A stretch of 64,000 nt of DNA from Allodiplogaster sudhausi (lineage: Eukaryota > Nematoda > Chromadorea > Rhabditida > Diplogasteridae): positions 896,501-960,500 of the forward strand of contig CALZFC010000005.1 of assembly GCA_945643635.1 (NCBI GenBank), written 5' to 3'. Positions within the stretch are counted from its first letter, which is position 1, and every line of letters starts with the position of its first letter. The translations under genes were made by a program, and so were the position numbers. The notes below the pieces were generated by a model, which worked only from the letters and a program-made list of their open reading frames with translations, did not search any database and was not told the origin of the DNA. Positions 12,301-22,984 of this stretch are shown here, piece after piece.

Positions 12301-13255
12301 TTTACATTTGTTGCTCTTAAAATTAGCACGCGCGAATAAAAGAGCGAAGGGCGGCAGCAATTTAAAATTTCACATAAGATTTCGATGATGGCTCTCCTTT
12401 AAATGCTCGTAATAATGTCATTTTATGTATAATCTGATTATTTCTTTCTTTCTTTCTTTCTTTGTTTATCTTCTTTATTTATTCTGACCACTCTTTCGTT
12501 GCACTTGTCGCAGTGCTCCGCAATGAAGAAGAGTGCGATGTGGATGTCGTCTCGAATCTTCTCGCTGCCGACATTTTCTCTCAAGCCGAACGAAGCGAGC
12601 ATTTCGCAGAGAATGAGCTGAAGAGCACTTTGAGTTACATAGAGCTGGTATTTAACAACCGTTTAATATCACTAAAAGAAAGGCCGTATTTTGTGCAGAT
12701 ATCCACTGACGCCTTCCTTGTGCACGGCCTGGACAATCTCCGGCTGTCGTTGCATCATCCGAGCAATCCAGCGCATCGTGTCTTCCCGCAGCTTCAGTGG
12801 CTGCTCATCACACTCCTCCACTCGAAGAAGGCCTTTCACCTTAATGTATGCAAATTTATATTAAAAAGCCAACTCTATTTTAGATCATAAATTAATTTAG
12901 CACCAATGCACGCAAATAAAATTAGAATGTCACCTCGTGCTGTTTCATACTGCAACTGTTATAACTAAGTGGTAAGAGACTCACCACCATAACAGGATCA
13001 TCATTTTTCAGTTCGTTCTGGCTCATCAGGAATATCGCGGCTTCTCGCTGTTCGGGTCGACGGCACAATCTCACAATTCATGGCATATGTTTTAATGAAC
13101 GCTTTTGGGCATGCATTGTAGTGATAAGCCGAGAACAATTCTTCATAAATATCTTTCTGATACCTCAGCAGCCTCCCCTTCCCCGCCTGCCACAGGATCC
13201 CAAGACTCTGGTCCCTTCTCGATTCGTCGCTCATCCTTTGTGAAAGCAACTGCAA
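9397..13255 (-). CDS. large multi-exon gene with an internal tandem duplication, unknown family
   Basis: At least a dozen exons can be chained on the minus strand. One clear set begins LLSQRMSDESRRD (13255), joins REAAIFLMSQNELKNDDPVM, then VKGLLRVEECDEQPLK (12840) and ILCEMLASFGLRENV (12630). The set continues with LLPGLGPAIHRRCERM (12300) and LWHSALLAFNGSD (11995). A second set repeats the order: CPQLKREAALFICEEY (11480), VAGMLRVAASEHYSQ (11315), LYEVLAEFALCNGADD (11060), ILRDLGPVMRARFGRM (10880) and MARTIWTSTREFFND (10606). The two sets align, with shared L..LGP...R..RM..EP, FY/FW..R.G..PW...EV and REAA(I/L)FI motifs. Downstream exons (about 10015-9930 and 9710-9397) end in GKEEKYSFDDT. 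No transmembrane helices or catalytic motif are evident; it reads as an alpha-helical repeat scaffold. The 5' end was not found, and two tandem genes instead of one remains possible. Confidence 0.6.
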
Positions 13256-13489
13256 ACGAATCTTTAATTACCCTGAATTTTTTATTCTCTTGTATTTATT
13301 CTCATGCTTATCAAAAACTAAATAATGTTTTACAAAGATCCGCTTATTTTAAAAAATAGTTATAGGGACAAAACCCCACGGATGTGTACAAGGAAGAAAA
13401 AAAATATACATATACAAGCCGGCTGAAGAGAATAAGCCAGGTAGGACGACGAGAGTGAAGTGAAATGCCATGAATGTTGACGATTCGGT

Positions 13490-13757
13490 GAAGTACCCCC
13501 TGGAAAGTGAGTGCTACCGTGGAGAGAAGTACCCCCTTGGAAAGTGAGTGCTACCGTGGAGAGAAGTACCCCCTTGGAAAGTGAGTGCTACCGTGGAGAG
13601 AAGTACCCCCTTGGAAAGTGAGTGCTACCGTGGAGAGAAGTACCCCTTGGAAAGTGAGTGCTACCGTGGAGAGAAGTACCCCCTTGGAAAGTGAGTGCTA
13701 CAGTGGAGAGGAGTACCCCCGTGGAAAGTGAGTGCCCCGTGAAGAGAAGTTCCCCCG
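13490..13757. repeat. 37-bp minisatellite, about 7.5 units
   Basis: The unit GAAGTACCCCCTTGGAAAGT followed by GAGTGCTACCGTGGAGA is repeated head to tail with few differences. One unit is 36 bp (four C instead of five) and the last two are diverged. Because 37 is not a multiple of three, the frame shifts every unit, so the minus-strand ORF through the array (GTSLHGSTHFPR repeats) is unlikely to be coding. Confidence 0.9.
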
Positions 13758-13785
13758 CGGCGAGAACTGAACCTTCCCTCCTCAC

Positions 13786-14515
13786 CACTTGGACAAGGAA
13801 GGCGATGAAGACGCCGTGAACGAGCGAGAGAAGCAGCACGCCGAGCGTGCTGTGGCCGACGAAGTGCGCAGAGACTCAGGGGTTTTCTTAATTAATTAAT
13901 TAATTATATTTAATTAAGCCGATCAATTAATTAATTAATTACAAAATCAATGAAGTCGGCCTTACCGACAGAGAAGACGACGTAGAAGAGGAAGAGGCGG
14001 CCCAGAAGATTCTGGCGGCTCACTTCTGCGCTCGCCTTCCAGAGCCAGTTGTCAATCTTAAAGGAGAGGAAAGAAAAGTATGTATGTAGAGAAAAATGGG
14101 TCAAATTGAAGTGTCTAAAAAGTCATCATTCTCATATGTACTATTGCTTGGAGGCGGTTGGCTCCTGTTCTATACTTACGTAGTCCTTAACATCGAGGGC
14201 GGCCGGTTCAAGAAAGTCGCGGACGCGTTCGGCGGCGAGAGAAATCTCAAAGAAATATATCTGATAATTAATTTTTTTATTAAAAAAAAAAATTTAAATA
14301 ACATCAAAATTTGGAGAATATTTTCCTATCAATTCCAGCTTTCTTCGTTTCAAAACCGTAGCCTCATTCATAGTTTTGGGTGTCAGAAAACTTTCGCGGC
14401 GGGAACCTTTTGGGGCGCTGCGTTAGCCGCAGCGATATAGGCGAGGCCGCGGCGGCAAGACGTCTCGTACGTCGTCCAGAGCTGCTGGCGCATGCGGGAA
14501 GCCAGTTCGGATGCC
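13786..14515 (-). CDS. partial membrane protein, unknown family
   Basis: Four exons join in frame on the minus strand: 14515-14407 (begins ASELASRMRQQLWTTYE, ends NAAPQK), 14244-14180 (ISLAAERVRDFLEP, ends in a GTAAGT donor), 14056-13966 (IDNWLWKASAEVSRQNLLG then LFLFYVVFSV) and about 13887-13786 (STLGVLLLSLVHGVFIAFL). An amphipathic basic region precedes two hydrophobic helices. Neither a start nor a stop codon is placed. The upstream side is truncated by low-complexity sequence and an LTR element at 14935, and the downstream side meets the minisatellite. It may be the 5' part of the gene ending at 9397 or a separate gene. No family is recognised. Confidence 0.45.
13885..13945. repeat. (TTAA)n palindromic AT tract
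   Basis: Two runs of TTAATTAATTAATTAATTA flank TATATTTAATTAAGCCGATCAA. The segment is self-complementary and lies in an intron of the minus-strand membrane-protein exons. Confidence 0.7.
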
Positions 14516-14934
14516 CTGGTAGGAGAGGGAGGATTAGAGAGAAGGGAAACAGAGAGAGAGAGAGAAAGAGAGAGAGGGAGAGGTGAGAAGGGAGAGATGG
14601 AAGAGGAGAGGGAGGGGGGGAAGAGATAGTGGAGAAAGAGAAAATGTGACGGGCATGGGGAGTCAAAAGTGCGAGAATCGCGCATTAAACCTTATATATT
14701 CCACGCAATAAGAATTATTGAAGTCATCGATGCACTCTCATGCTCCCAAGTAGCAAGCATTTTCACGGTGGGCGATCTCATCGTCAGTGATCGGTTGACT
14801 TCATTTAATGACAAACCGCGATAAAAAAGAGGTCTTGATGATTCGCGCCTCATTACTCCTAGTATTCAGGAGGGCTTACATTTCCTACTGAGGGAGTCTC
14901 AAGTTGACAGGGACAGAAAACAAACAGAAGAAAT

Positions 14935-15144
14935 TGTGCCAGGGTTCTTCTTCTGTCCCTCTTACACACAATACAAGCAATCGTTTATATGGCAAGCAAG
15001 CAACAATAAGCAGCAATAAAGAAGCGACGGTTCAATGGTTCAGTGGTTTGACATAGGTGAAAGAGAGAGGGAGAAGGACAGCCGCCCGGTCAACGTGGGC
15101 GGAGCCTACGCTCCCTTTTCCCCGCCTCCCCCGCCGCCGGCACA
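14935..15144 (-). repeat. 3' LTR (minus orientation) of the non-autonomous element
   Basis: A 210-bp repeat with TGTGCC/GGCACA inverted ends, differing from the other LTR at two positions (C/T near 14957 and near 15095). The GAAAT target duplication lies immediately outside it. Confidence 0.88.
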
Positions 15145-15544
15145 CTCCGGGGGGCGCCAAGACGAATCGAGAACCAGAGGGCAATCGAGAACAAGAGGGT
15201 TCAGATATGAAGATTTAGAAAAAGAGGCACGACGAAAGCAAAACAAGAGGGTTTAGAAAGAGAGTAATGTCTTCGAAATGATAATCGAGAAAAAAGGAAG
15301 CATGAGTGTATGTATATAAAGCGGCACTAAAGGCAAGAAGGCAAATGAGGCTCAAATTAAAGCATAAGCAGAAGGAAAACAACATCGAATATATTCTCAG
15401 AAATAGAGAGAGAGATAGAGTACTAGAGAGAGAGAGAGCGAGAGAAAACAGAGATAGAGTAAGCAAAACAACAGATCGCTTGAAATAAAGAGAGAGAGGG
15501 AGAGAGAAAACATATTATATGAAGAGGGGATAAGTAGATTGCCG

Positions 15545-15622
15545 ACGTGCAGGCGTTCAGAGGGTTTGCCGACGTTGCCGGCGTTCAGAGGGTTTGCCGA
15601 CGTTGCCGGCGTTCAGAAGGTA
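15545..15622. repeat. short tandem repeat in the LTR element
   Basis: About 2.5 copies of a 27-bp unit with core GCCGACGTTGCCGGCGTTCA followed by GAGGGTT. It lies within a minus-strand frame that reads NVGKPSERRQRRQ. Confidence 0.8.
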
Positions 15623-18155
15623 GAGGGGAAGTCGGAGAGAGAGAGACCGGAGAACTTTCAGAAGCGCAGAGGATGAAGATTCAGAAGGAACAGAGGGTGC
15701 AGAGGGCAACTTTGAGACCCCAATGTGAGCATCTCTTGCTGTGCTCTCACGTCGAGACGTAGAGAGGTGAGAGGGATCTGGTAGGTCTCGGATAGGCGAA
15801 GTAAGATGAGAACGTGACCAATATGGGTGTGGTCGGTGAGAGGAATAGCGCGCACCCTGGGGAGGGCGGCGAGTATTGCGCCCAAAGCTGAGATTTTGTT
15901 TCTCTTCCGTCTCCAAGAGTGAGACATTGGCAAAAGAGACCCTTTTCTGTGTCGCTCTAGTTGCTTGAAGGCGCGAAGTAGCCTTCATTGGCGCCGAGAG
16001 AGAAGGGTTCCGCAAGTGGGTAAGAGAACGAAAGGGAGATAGTAATGTTGGAGAGAGCGAAGAAGGTTTAAGGCAAGATAGAGAGGGGGCGGAAGGAAGA
16101 GATTGAGAGGGAGAGATGGTGTCAGAAGTAGATGGACATAAAGAAGAAGATTTCAAGAGGTTTTAAGAGGTAAAATAATCTAAAGCTTGTGATACCTCGT
16201 TCTCCACAAGTTCCGTTCGCGCAGAAGAGCGAGAGGAGAGAGTGTTGACAGCGAGTTTGATGATTAAATGACTGTAACTGTAGGGCAAGGTTGCGTTACA
16301 AGATGTGTAAATAGGAAAAGTACGAATATAAGAGAAAAAGCGACTTTCAGAGGGGGGAAATTCAAAGGTATAAATGGTCTCACAGACAGCTACAGATGAT
16401 GACATAGAGAGTCAGGGAGAGGAAGAGAGGGTTTAAAAAGAACAGAAAGTGGAAGGCGAAACATAGTCGGTCCCTCGCTTTTCCCAGGGAAGAAGGAAAA
16501 AAAGAGAATGGTAGAGAAACCGAAGCACCGGTGCCACAGATCGGCAAGCAACGGGAGGAAGAGATTCATAGGAAAGATACAAAGGAGAAGTTCTCCTCTT
16601 ATTCCCTTGTGCTCTCCTTTTCTTTTCGTGTCTGATTCTCTACGCGGTCGCGCTCTCTCATATCTTCTTTGTGCAGGATAGGGAGAAAGAGAGAGAGAGT
16701 AGGAGAGAGGAAAGAGAGGGTGTGAAGCAAAGGAAGGAGAGGTGATGACAGCGTTAGAGATAGAGAGAGAGAGGGTGAGCACATGAACGGATTTGAATCA
16801 GAAGCGGATAGAGCGGCAAGATGGTAGACAGTGATAACACTGCCGAGGCCAGAGGGGATGAGTGGTCTTGTTTATCTTTGTTAGTGGAGAGAAAATCTCT
16901 CACCGGCCGGGCAGGAGGAGAAAGAACAAAGTAATCGGGCCACAACTTATAATACTTATTCTACAGCTCATGCTGGCTAATTCAAATGATGCTGCATTAT
17001 GAACAGAGGCAGAATGATAAAGAGAGAACTAGAGGTTAAAAGCAGAGGAAGGAGAATATAAAAAATATTAGAAAAGAAGGAGAGGGTAAAGAGGCAATCT
17101 TGAAAACAATATTCGCAGCGTATGCATGTTGATGTGTCAACAAATGAAGAGATATAGAGGGAGAGGGAGAAAGAGAAGAAGGGGATGTTGAGAGTGAGGG
17201 AGAGAAGAGGGCAGAAAGTGTGTAATTTTGCGTTCCCCTTTTCGCTTCCAAAAGCGTTGACAGTGAGACAGCAAGATATTTCAGAGAGAAGAGGTTTGAG
17301 TTTACATAATGAAGCTTTCGTGAAACTGAGAAGAGAGGATAAATAGAATAATGAAGTCAGAAAAGCAGCCAGAGGAAAGAGGGTATTACTTTTCACAGTA
17401 ATTAGAATAAAAGAGGGAGAGAGAGGTTATAGCGAGAAATCAGAAGAGAGAGAGGAATGGGGAGATAAAACAGAGGATAGAGGAGGAAGAGGAGAGAGAG
17501 CACTAATTGGGTAGGGGGGTGCTCTCTCCTCTTTGGACTGACAAATCCTTCGCATGTCAGCTTCACTGTCGTCTTCTCCGTCGTTGTTGTCGCCAGTCGC
17601 GGCAGAGGTCGTCGTCGCCGCCATGTCGATCGGCTCCGCCGAAGAGACGAGTGACATGGCGTTCACGGGAGAAGAGTGGTTGGCATTAGAGGAAGAGAAG
17701 GAGTTTCTCTGCCTCTGCGAGTCATGACGGCGCTTCTCCTTTTTGCGAGAGTGCATATGCGGATTAGAAGAGTTACGAGATTGGTCAGAGGAAGAGGTGT
17801 AGGTCCGCTGTTGGCTATAATCTCTTCTTCTCTCTCGAGTCCCCATCTTTCGACAAATGTCGCGCGACTTTTCGCGGTCGTGTTGTCGCCCCAGAGGTGG
17901 CATTCGAGAGCGAGAGAGAGAGCGAGTGTATTGTAGAGGGCAGCTGTCAGACAAATGAGAGAGAAAGAGAGAGTCGTGCTCCGCAGAGAGAGAGCAAACG
18001 AGAGAGAATTTCTCTGTCTCATTCGGCAAAACTGAAGAAGAAGAGTTGTTCGGAGGGAACGAGAGAAGAGGTTGAGAGTTAATGGGAGGATGAGAGAGTG
18101 TCTGAGTAAGAGGGCGTGAATTAGAGGAAGAAGTGAATGTGGGAATCAATGACAT
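15557..18155 (-). other. Ser/Arg-rich and low-complexity frames of the LTR element
   Basis: Two longer minus-strand frames are present. One at 18155-17427 (242 residues) has a Ser-rich start, then a basic region (REKSRDICRKMGTRERRRDY) and an acidic stretch (NNDGEDDSEADMRR). The other is at 16156-15557 (199 residues) and contains TQKRVSFANVSLLETEEKQ. They could be the nucleocapsid-like part of a degenerate gag, but no CCHC knuckle is complete. The intervening 16.2-17.4 kb is (GA)-rich filler whose frames are Ser/Leu/Phe translations. Confidence 0.35.
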
Positions 18156-18824
18156 ATAAGAGGGAAGTGAGAGAGTGGCTGGCTGACAGTGGATAGGAGA
18201 GAGAGGATAGAGGGCTGAGAGATTTGAGAAAGAGAGGACTGAGAGATTTGAGAAAGAGAGGGCCGAGAGAGAGGGATCTTCTGCGACTCACAATCAGAGG
18301 TTTTGCCAGTAAGTGACATAACGCGAGAGTGAGAGCGAGAGATGTAAGGGAGTACTGCGTCTCTCAGAGACGCAGCCTCCACCAGGCGGAGATCCAGAGC
18401 GGTCAAAGCGTTCTCGACCTCATCGACCATCTTCTGTATCTCTTGTTCTTCTAAGTAAGTGCGCACTGCCTCGTGGAATTGCCCAAGGTGTACTGGACCA
18501 AAACCCTGTTCTTCACATACTGGACCAAAACCCTGTTCTTTTTAGAATGGTTTGTCGAGTAAGATAGATGTTCGAAACTTTAGTACGGAGTAGGACGTCA
18601 TATTCGGTGGCGTGCTGATGCAAGATGGTAAGAGTACTGCCAAATTCCGCCTTAGAGATGAAGAGGGATTGTTTGAGCACCTTATCCCTGACGAGCTTTG
18701 TCAGTTGTTGTTTGGCAGTGATGAAGGCTGCCTTACCCTCATCTTCGGTGGAAAGGGAAGAGAGGGTCTGCTCTGCATTCTCTTGGTTAGAAGCAGAGGG
18801 AATGTGATCATCTGATGACGACAT
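18146..18824 (-). pseudogene. gag-like helical N-terminal region of the LTR element
   Basis: A frame starting at 18824 (MSSSDDHIPSASNQENAEQ) carries a helical segment, FITAKQQLTKLVRDKVLK, and stops at 18513. Another frame from 18466 continues with EEQEIQKMVDEVENALTALD and stops at 18146. Between them is a 22-bp direct repeat (ACTGGACCAAAACCCTGTTC twice near 18490-18540). The position about 270 bp after the 5' LTR on the minus strand and the N-terminal helical composition fit a gag, here broken by frame changes. It could be spliced instead. Confidence 0.4.
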
Positions 18825-19076
18825 TGCGCACGATGACAGAGGGCGCGAAAGATGGTAAAAGAGGGCTCAATAGATGGAAGAGAGAGAGAGAGAGAGCCAA
18901 CAAAAGAGAGAGGGAGAGTGAAGAGAGCAACCCTCGAACACGCTCACAATCCCTGTTAGGCAGTCCCAACCCAAGAGAGCAACCCTCGAAGAATTGGAAA
19001 AAAGCCCCAATGTGTCAAGCAGACTGACCCAAGAGAGCAACCCTCGAAGAGTCAGAAAGCACGACAAGAGGAAACA

Positions 19077-19095
19077 GAAGCGGCCGACACACCAA
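19077..19095 (-). other. primer-binding site of the LTR element
   Basis: Reading the minus strand away from the LTR at 19098, three T residues are followed by TGGTGTGTCGGCCGCTTCT. The TGG start complements a tRNA CCA end. This fixes the element's orientation as minus. Confidence 0.6.
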
Positions 19096-19097
19096 AA

Positions 19098-19307
19098 TGT
19101 GCCAGGGTTCTTCTTCTGTTCCTCTTACACACAATACAAGCAATCGTTTATATGGCAAGCAAGCAACAATAAGCAGCAATAAAGAAGCGACGGTTCAATG
19201 GTTCAGTGGTTTGACATAGGTGAAAGAGAGAGGGAGAAGGACAGCCGCCCGGTCAATGTGGGCGGAGCCTACGCTCCCTTTTCCCCGCCTCCCCCGCCGC
19301 CGGCACA
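19098..19307 (-). repeat. 5' LTR (minus orientation) of the non-autonomous element
   Basis: A 210-bp LTR with TGTGCC/GGCACA ends. The GAAAT target duplication follows at 19308-19312. Confidence 0.88.
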
Positions 19308-19312
19308 GAAAT

Positions 19313-19499
19313 TAGATAAGTAGTTAGAGGCATCAAAAAAGGGGAAGGATCATTAATAATAAAAAATTTGAGCGAGATAAACAAGGAAAAGGGGAAAGAT
19401 ATGTAGATATGTAGAAGACAATGAGGGTAAGTCAGGGAGAAATATGAACGGACGGGAGGAGAATGGAAGAGAGGGAGAGAGAGAGGGAAAGAGTAAGAG

Positions 19500-19530
<31 letters not shown>

Positions 19531-20324
19531 GAAAGATATAGGGAAGGGAAAGGGGATAGGGAGGAATGCGAACATGAAGAGACGATGAAGACAACCAGAT
19601 GCCGGTGCTGTAAAGAGTCGAAGTGAGGGATGGAGAGGAAAACAAGCTCTTTTATGCAATTCTGGGCGTTGAACTTTTTATTCTCGAACACTCTTATGCA
19701 CTTGAATGTTATATGCATGCATGCATGTCTTTAAAGGAGGCCATAAGGGAAAAGCTCCTACCACGAAGTCCCTGAAAATTGAAAATGGCGGGAAAATAAA
19801 ATATTCGCAAATTCAATGTAGAAAACAGTGTTAATTTCCTCAGGGCATGGAGGTTTGTGTGACTTCGGGACACTTGCAGTCGAATTTTCTAGCACAGCCT
19901 GACCAAATAAAGCGAAAAAAAGACACTATTTATTCGCCTCGGACCTCCTTTAAGCTGGCTGAATTGTGTAGTTCGACATAAGAATGTAACTGCAAGGAAT
20001 TCAACAAGAACGAGTGAGAGCAAGAGAAGCGTAGTCTTGCTACACTTGTTACCATCCCGCAAGGCCTGTTCTAGACTACTTCTCCATGTCTTTTTTGTCT
20101 CTAAGTTATTAAAGTTGTCTCACTGAATTTCACAGCGCTACATATGTAGTTTCACACTTCATTTTACACATCGACAAGCTACAGCCATCTTCTCTTGGCA
20201 GAAGCGCTACATCCCTTCTGTGCTCCTTCCCTCTCTCTCTCTCTCAAAAATCTATGTACTTGTTTTACTTGATCAGATGATTGTCAAGCAGCTGAGATGC
20301 AGGCTTAAGAAATAGATGTCTTTA
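19313..20324. other. intergenic, no supported gene
   Basis: The left part (19440-19540) is (GA)n. The rest is AT-rich with no frame that resembles a protein. A tandem TGCATGCATGCATG run lies near 19712-19727. Confidence 0.5.
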
Positions 20325-21056
20325 TTACTTCATGCAGTCAATAAGAAGGGCGTTGTTTGCCTTCTTGTCCAATAGCCAGTGCGCCTTGTCGTACGTGTAA
20401 AGACGGACGTTCTTGCGACTTGTGCAGCAAGACGTTGCAACGTACAGCTGGCCATGTGCGAAGACATTGTTGTTCAGAATGATTCCCACTGATTCCAACA
20501 TCTGGCCTTGGCTCTGGAACCAAAGTGAACGCTGTCTTTTTAACAATTAAATTATTTGCTCAACCTTGTTGACGGTAATGACGTACGCGAGCCGCAGAGG
20601 AAACTAGATTCGTGTGTAATAATGTCGATCCTTCTTGATGTTTGCAGGAGAGAGGAGGCACTTTAGAATGAAAGCTTCCATCCGGCGAAGGATGTGGAGA
20701 GATGGCTGCCTTGGATGAAATGTGGACTCCTCTCATTGAAGATCATTCGAGTGCCATTGCAGAGGTCTCGAGCAACATTCAGGTTTCGCAGCAGAATGAC
20801 GACAGTTCTCTTCTACAAAACCATATTTTCTAAAAGAAATTCAAGAATATGTAAGTAATAATGATTAAACATTAAAAATATACTTGTAGTACGAATTTAC
20901 AAAGCCCTTACCTACTACTACTTGAATACGACCTTCAGAATTTGCGCTCCTTCTTTCTTACTTATAGTTTACTCGAGAAGGAGAATCTCGTCGTCAGTGT
21001 ATGTGACGCGAGAGAAGAGCGGCCTGGTATATGCAGGCAGTTGAGTTACTCTACAA
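20325..21056 (-). pseudogene. Helitron/PIF1-like helicase C-terminal remnant
   Basis: Minus-strand segments match the order of the C-terminal PIF1-type helicase domain of Helitrons. VVILLRNLNVARDLCNGTRM lies near 20815-20750, FPLRLAYVITVNK near 20612-20570, then SQGQMLESVGIIL and VFAHGQLYVATSC in the frame 20546-20325. In the family the equivalents are LLRNL(N)...LCNGTR, the motif V-like T.(N)KSQGQ, and HGQLYVALSR; here the last reads HGQLYVATSC, so the conserved SR is lost. The segments are in different frames with stops between, so the gene is broken. Another exon-like stretch (PAYTRPLFSRVTYTDDE) at 21050-20970 ends 20 bp from a Gypsy insertion. Confidence 0.75.
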
Positions 21057-21071
21057 AATAAGGGCCCTTAT

Positions 21072-21270
21072 TGTCATGTAGATGAAGATTTATCACGTCC
21101 AATAATTATCATCCTCCTTTGTCCTTGACTTGCCCCCGTGACCTTTATGAAAGTACACCATCCCTCACCATATAAAAGAGGCCCCTGGCTTCTTGATAAA
21201 CACTTGTCTTCTCCGTCTACACTTGTGTTCATGTTCTGCATTCCAGTGTTACCTAGCAAGTAACATAACT
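21072..21270 (+). repeat. Gypsy 5' LTR with TATA box
   Basis: Begins TGTCATGTAGATG and ends GTAACATAACT. A TATAAAAG box at 21171-21178 is followed about 30 bp later by the likely transcription start. The same box is present in the 3' LTR. The end is set by where the two LTRs stop matching and by the CTTAT duplication; the right terminus is not the canonical CA. Confidence 0.9.
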
Positions 21271-21807
21271 GACGATCAGTCTTCTCTTCGCACTTCGAGT
21301 TCACCCTGGTGGAGCTCACTCAGTGTCGAAGAATCTCTGCGCCTTTCGGTCTACAGCTTCGCGCTTCGAGTTCACCTCTGGTGGAGCTCAGCGCCGAAGC
21401 AGCTTCGCGCCGTTGAGAAGTAACCAGCGCCGCAAGGTCTGGTGAAAATCCGCGCCGCGCCTTGAGTTCGCGCACCCCCGGTTGTGGTCTGTGCACGCTG
21501 AACTCAGCGCGGTGGTCTCGTTATCGAGATAGCCTCTCTGTTGCGAGCACGTCCCATGAAACCTTGCAGTACCACGCGCCCGTTTCCTGGAGATCCAAGC
21601 GTGAGGGTCTCTAAGGAGTATACGGCCGCTGGGAATCAGTCAAGCCACTTCATCGGACAATCTCGATCCTAGCCGAGCTAGCAGGGAGAAATCCTATCCG
21701 GAGTTAAGGTGACGTTGTAAGACCCCGGTTGGCTGCGAGTGCTTCTCAGCTAACTGGTGCGGGCATTCGTGTGCAGGAAGCAGTCAGGCTAGGCCTACGG
21801 AGAAATC

Positions 21808-22740
21808 ATGACGAATCCGCCAACCTCAACCGCCACGACGCCGGCCGTGGCGCCGGCTGATTCAGCCCGAGTGATCGTGACCGCTGCGAGGTCCCACTCG
21901 GTGAATCCGTTAGTTCCCGGACACAGTTTCCGCGTGTGGCAGCGCCTGTTCGAGGGCAGCATGCGAATCCGAGAAATCACCGATGACGACATGAAGAAGT
22001 ACTACTTCTTCCAAGAAGTCGGTGAGACCTCCTACACAGCCATGGAGAATCTGGCTCAGGGTCGCTTTCTCGAGGATCACAGCTACGCGGAACTGACAGC
22101 ATACATGGAGAGGCTTTACCAGCCGAAGACCCTTGTGCTTTCCGAGCGAGTCGCACTGATGCGGTCGACCCAGACAGATGGCATGAGCATCCGAGAATTC
22201 TCTCTCGAGCTCCAGAAGAAGGCCCGCACATGTGACTTCGCAAAGGTGAAGGATCCCAACGACATGATGCTCTGCATGGCGTTCGTTGGTGGAATCCGGT
22301 CAGATGAAATCCGGAAACGACTGGTGGAGCTGTCAGACGCCAACTTCGCAAAGCTGGTTGAAACAGCTACGGCGATTGAGACAGTTGGATCAAATCTGGA
22401 ACAAGTGAAGACATCATCGCAACCACATGGCATACTTGCCGGAAGCACGGTGCATCGCGCCCACGTGCAAACCAGGAGGCCGACACACAGCTCTGGAGAA
22501 AGGCAGCAGAAGCAGAGCCGGTTCGATGGGAAGTGCCACTACTGCTCACAGCCAGGTCACTTCATGAGGGACTGTAAGAAGAAGAAGGCTGAGCAGGCCT
22601 CCCGCAACCACAAGAAGGCTCCGCGCGCTCCGCAGCGAAGGGCAAACTGGGTGGACCAGGAGACCGGTGACGACCAAGACGAATACCCGGTGGGCAAAAT
22701 CGATTTCGCCCGTCCCCAGGTCGAACCGCCCGAGATGCTG
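21808..22740 (+). CDS. Gypsy gag polyprotein
   Basis: The first 310 or so residues of a 410-residue frame. It starts at MTNPPTSTATTPA after a long leader (21271-21807). The middle contains a capsid-like helical region of the Ty3/Gypsy retrotransposon gag type (FLEDHSYAELTAYMERLYQP, SIREFSLELQKKA). A single CCHC zinc knuckle, CHYCSQPGHFMRDC, lies at about residues 243-256 and is followed by a Lys/Arg-rich tail. Gag packages element RNA and forms the particle. The frame is continuous with the start of the protease, so gag and pol appear to be one polyprotein with no programmed shift between them. Confidence 0.88.
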
Positions 22741-22980
22741 AACGTCGAGCTCAATGGATTCCCGGTCCAGATGGAGCTGGATACGGGCGCTGCGATCCGA
22801 GCACGTGTGGTGTACCCTGGGCTCACCTGCACTGGAGAGGACGACCTACCACGATCGCGCCTACAATGGCTCCGAGATCCGCCTGAAGGGCCGAAGCCGT
22901 CTCACGGTGAAGTGGTCTGGCCGATCTGCGCAATTCTGGATGCACGTGATTCCCGGAAAAGGGCCCGCACTCTGAGGCAG
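22741..22980 (+). pseudogene. Gypsy aspartic protease, frameshifted
   Basis: The retropepsin active-site motif ELDTGAA sits at about residue 322 of the gag frame (22773-22793). Just after it the gag frame loses similarity, while the next frame carries plausible protease sequence (LKGRSRLTVKWSGRSAQFWM up to about 22975). A change of frame at about 22795-22810 is therefore needed. The gag frame itself runs to a stop at 23040 in non-homologous sequence. Confidence 0.75.
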
Positions 22981-22984
22981 AGAC

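Larger units (their letters stand above)
14935..19307 (-). mobile_element. young non-autonomous LTR retrotransposon (gag-like only)
   Basis: Two 210-bp direct repeats (14935-15144 and 19098-19307) bound the element. Both begin TGTGCC and end GGCACA, and I count two differences between them. A 5-bp target-site duplication GAAAT flanks the element (14930-14934 and 19308-19312). A TGG primer-binding site and the only protein-like frames point to the minus strand. Between the LTRs are about 3.95 kb of strongly purine-rich (plus-strand) sequence with gag-like frames at the 5' end and no recognisable protease, reverse transcriptase, RNase H or integrase. It therefore looks like a recently moved element dependent on enzymes supplied elsewhere. 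The gag resembles a BEL/Pao-type helical N-terminus only loosely. Confidence 0.85.

Noticed and set aside
13588..13839. Minus-strand ORF with GTSLHGSTHFPR repeats as a repetitive protein
   Set aside because: The 37-bp unit shifts frame each copy, and the ORF exists only where a 36-bp unit and chance keep it open; its start lies inside a different, better supported exon frame.
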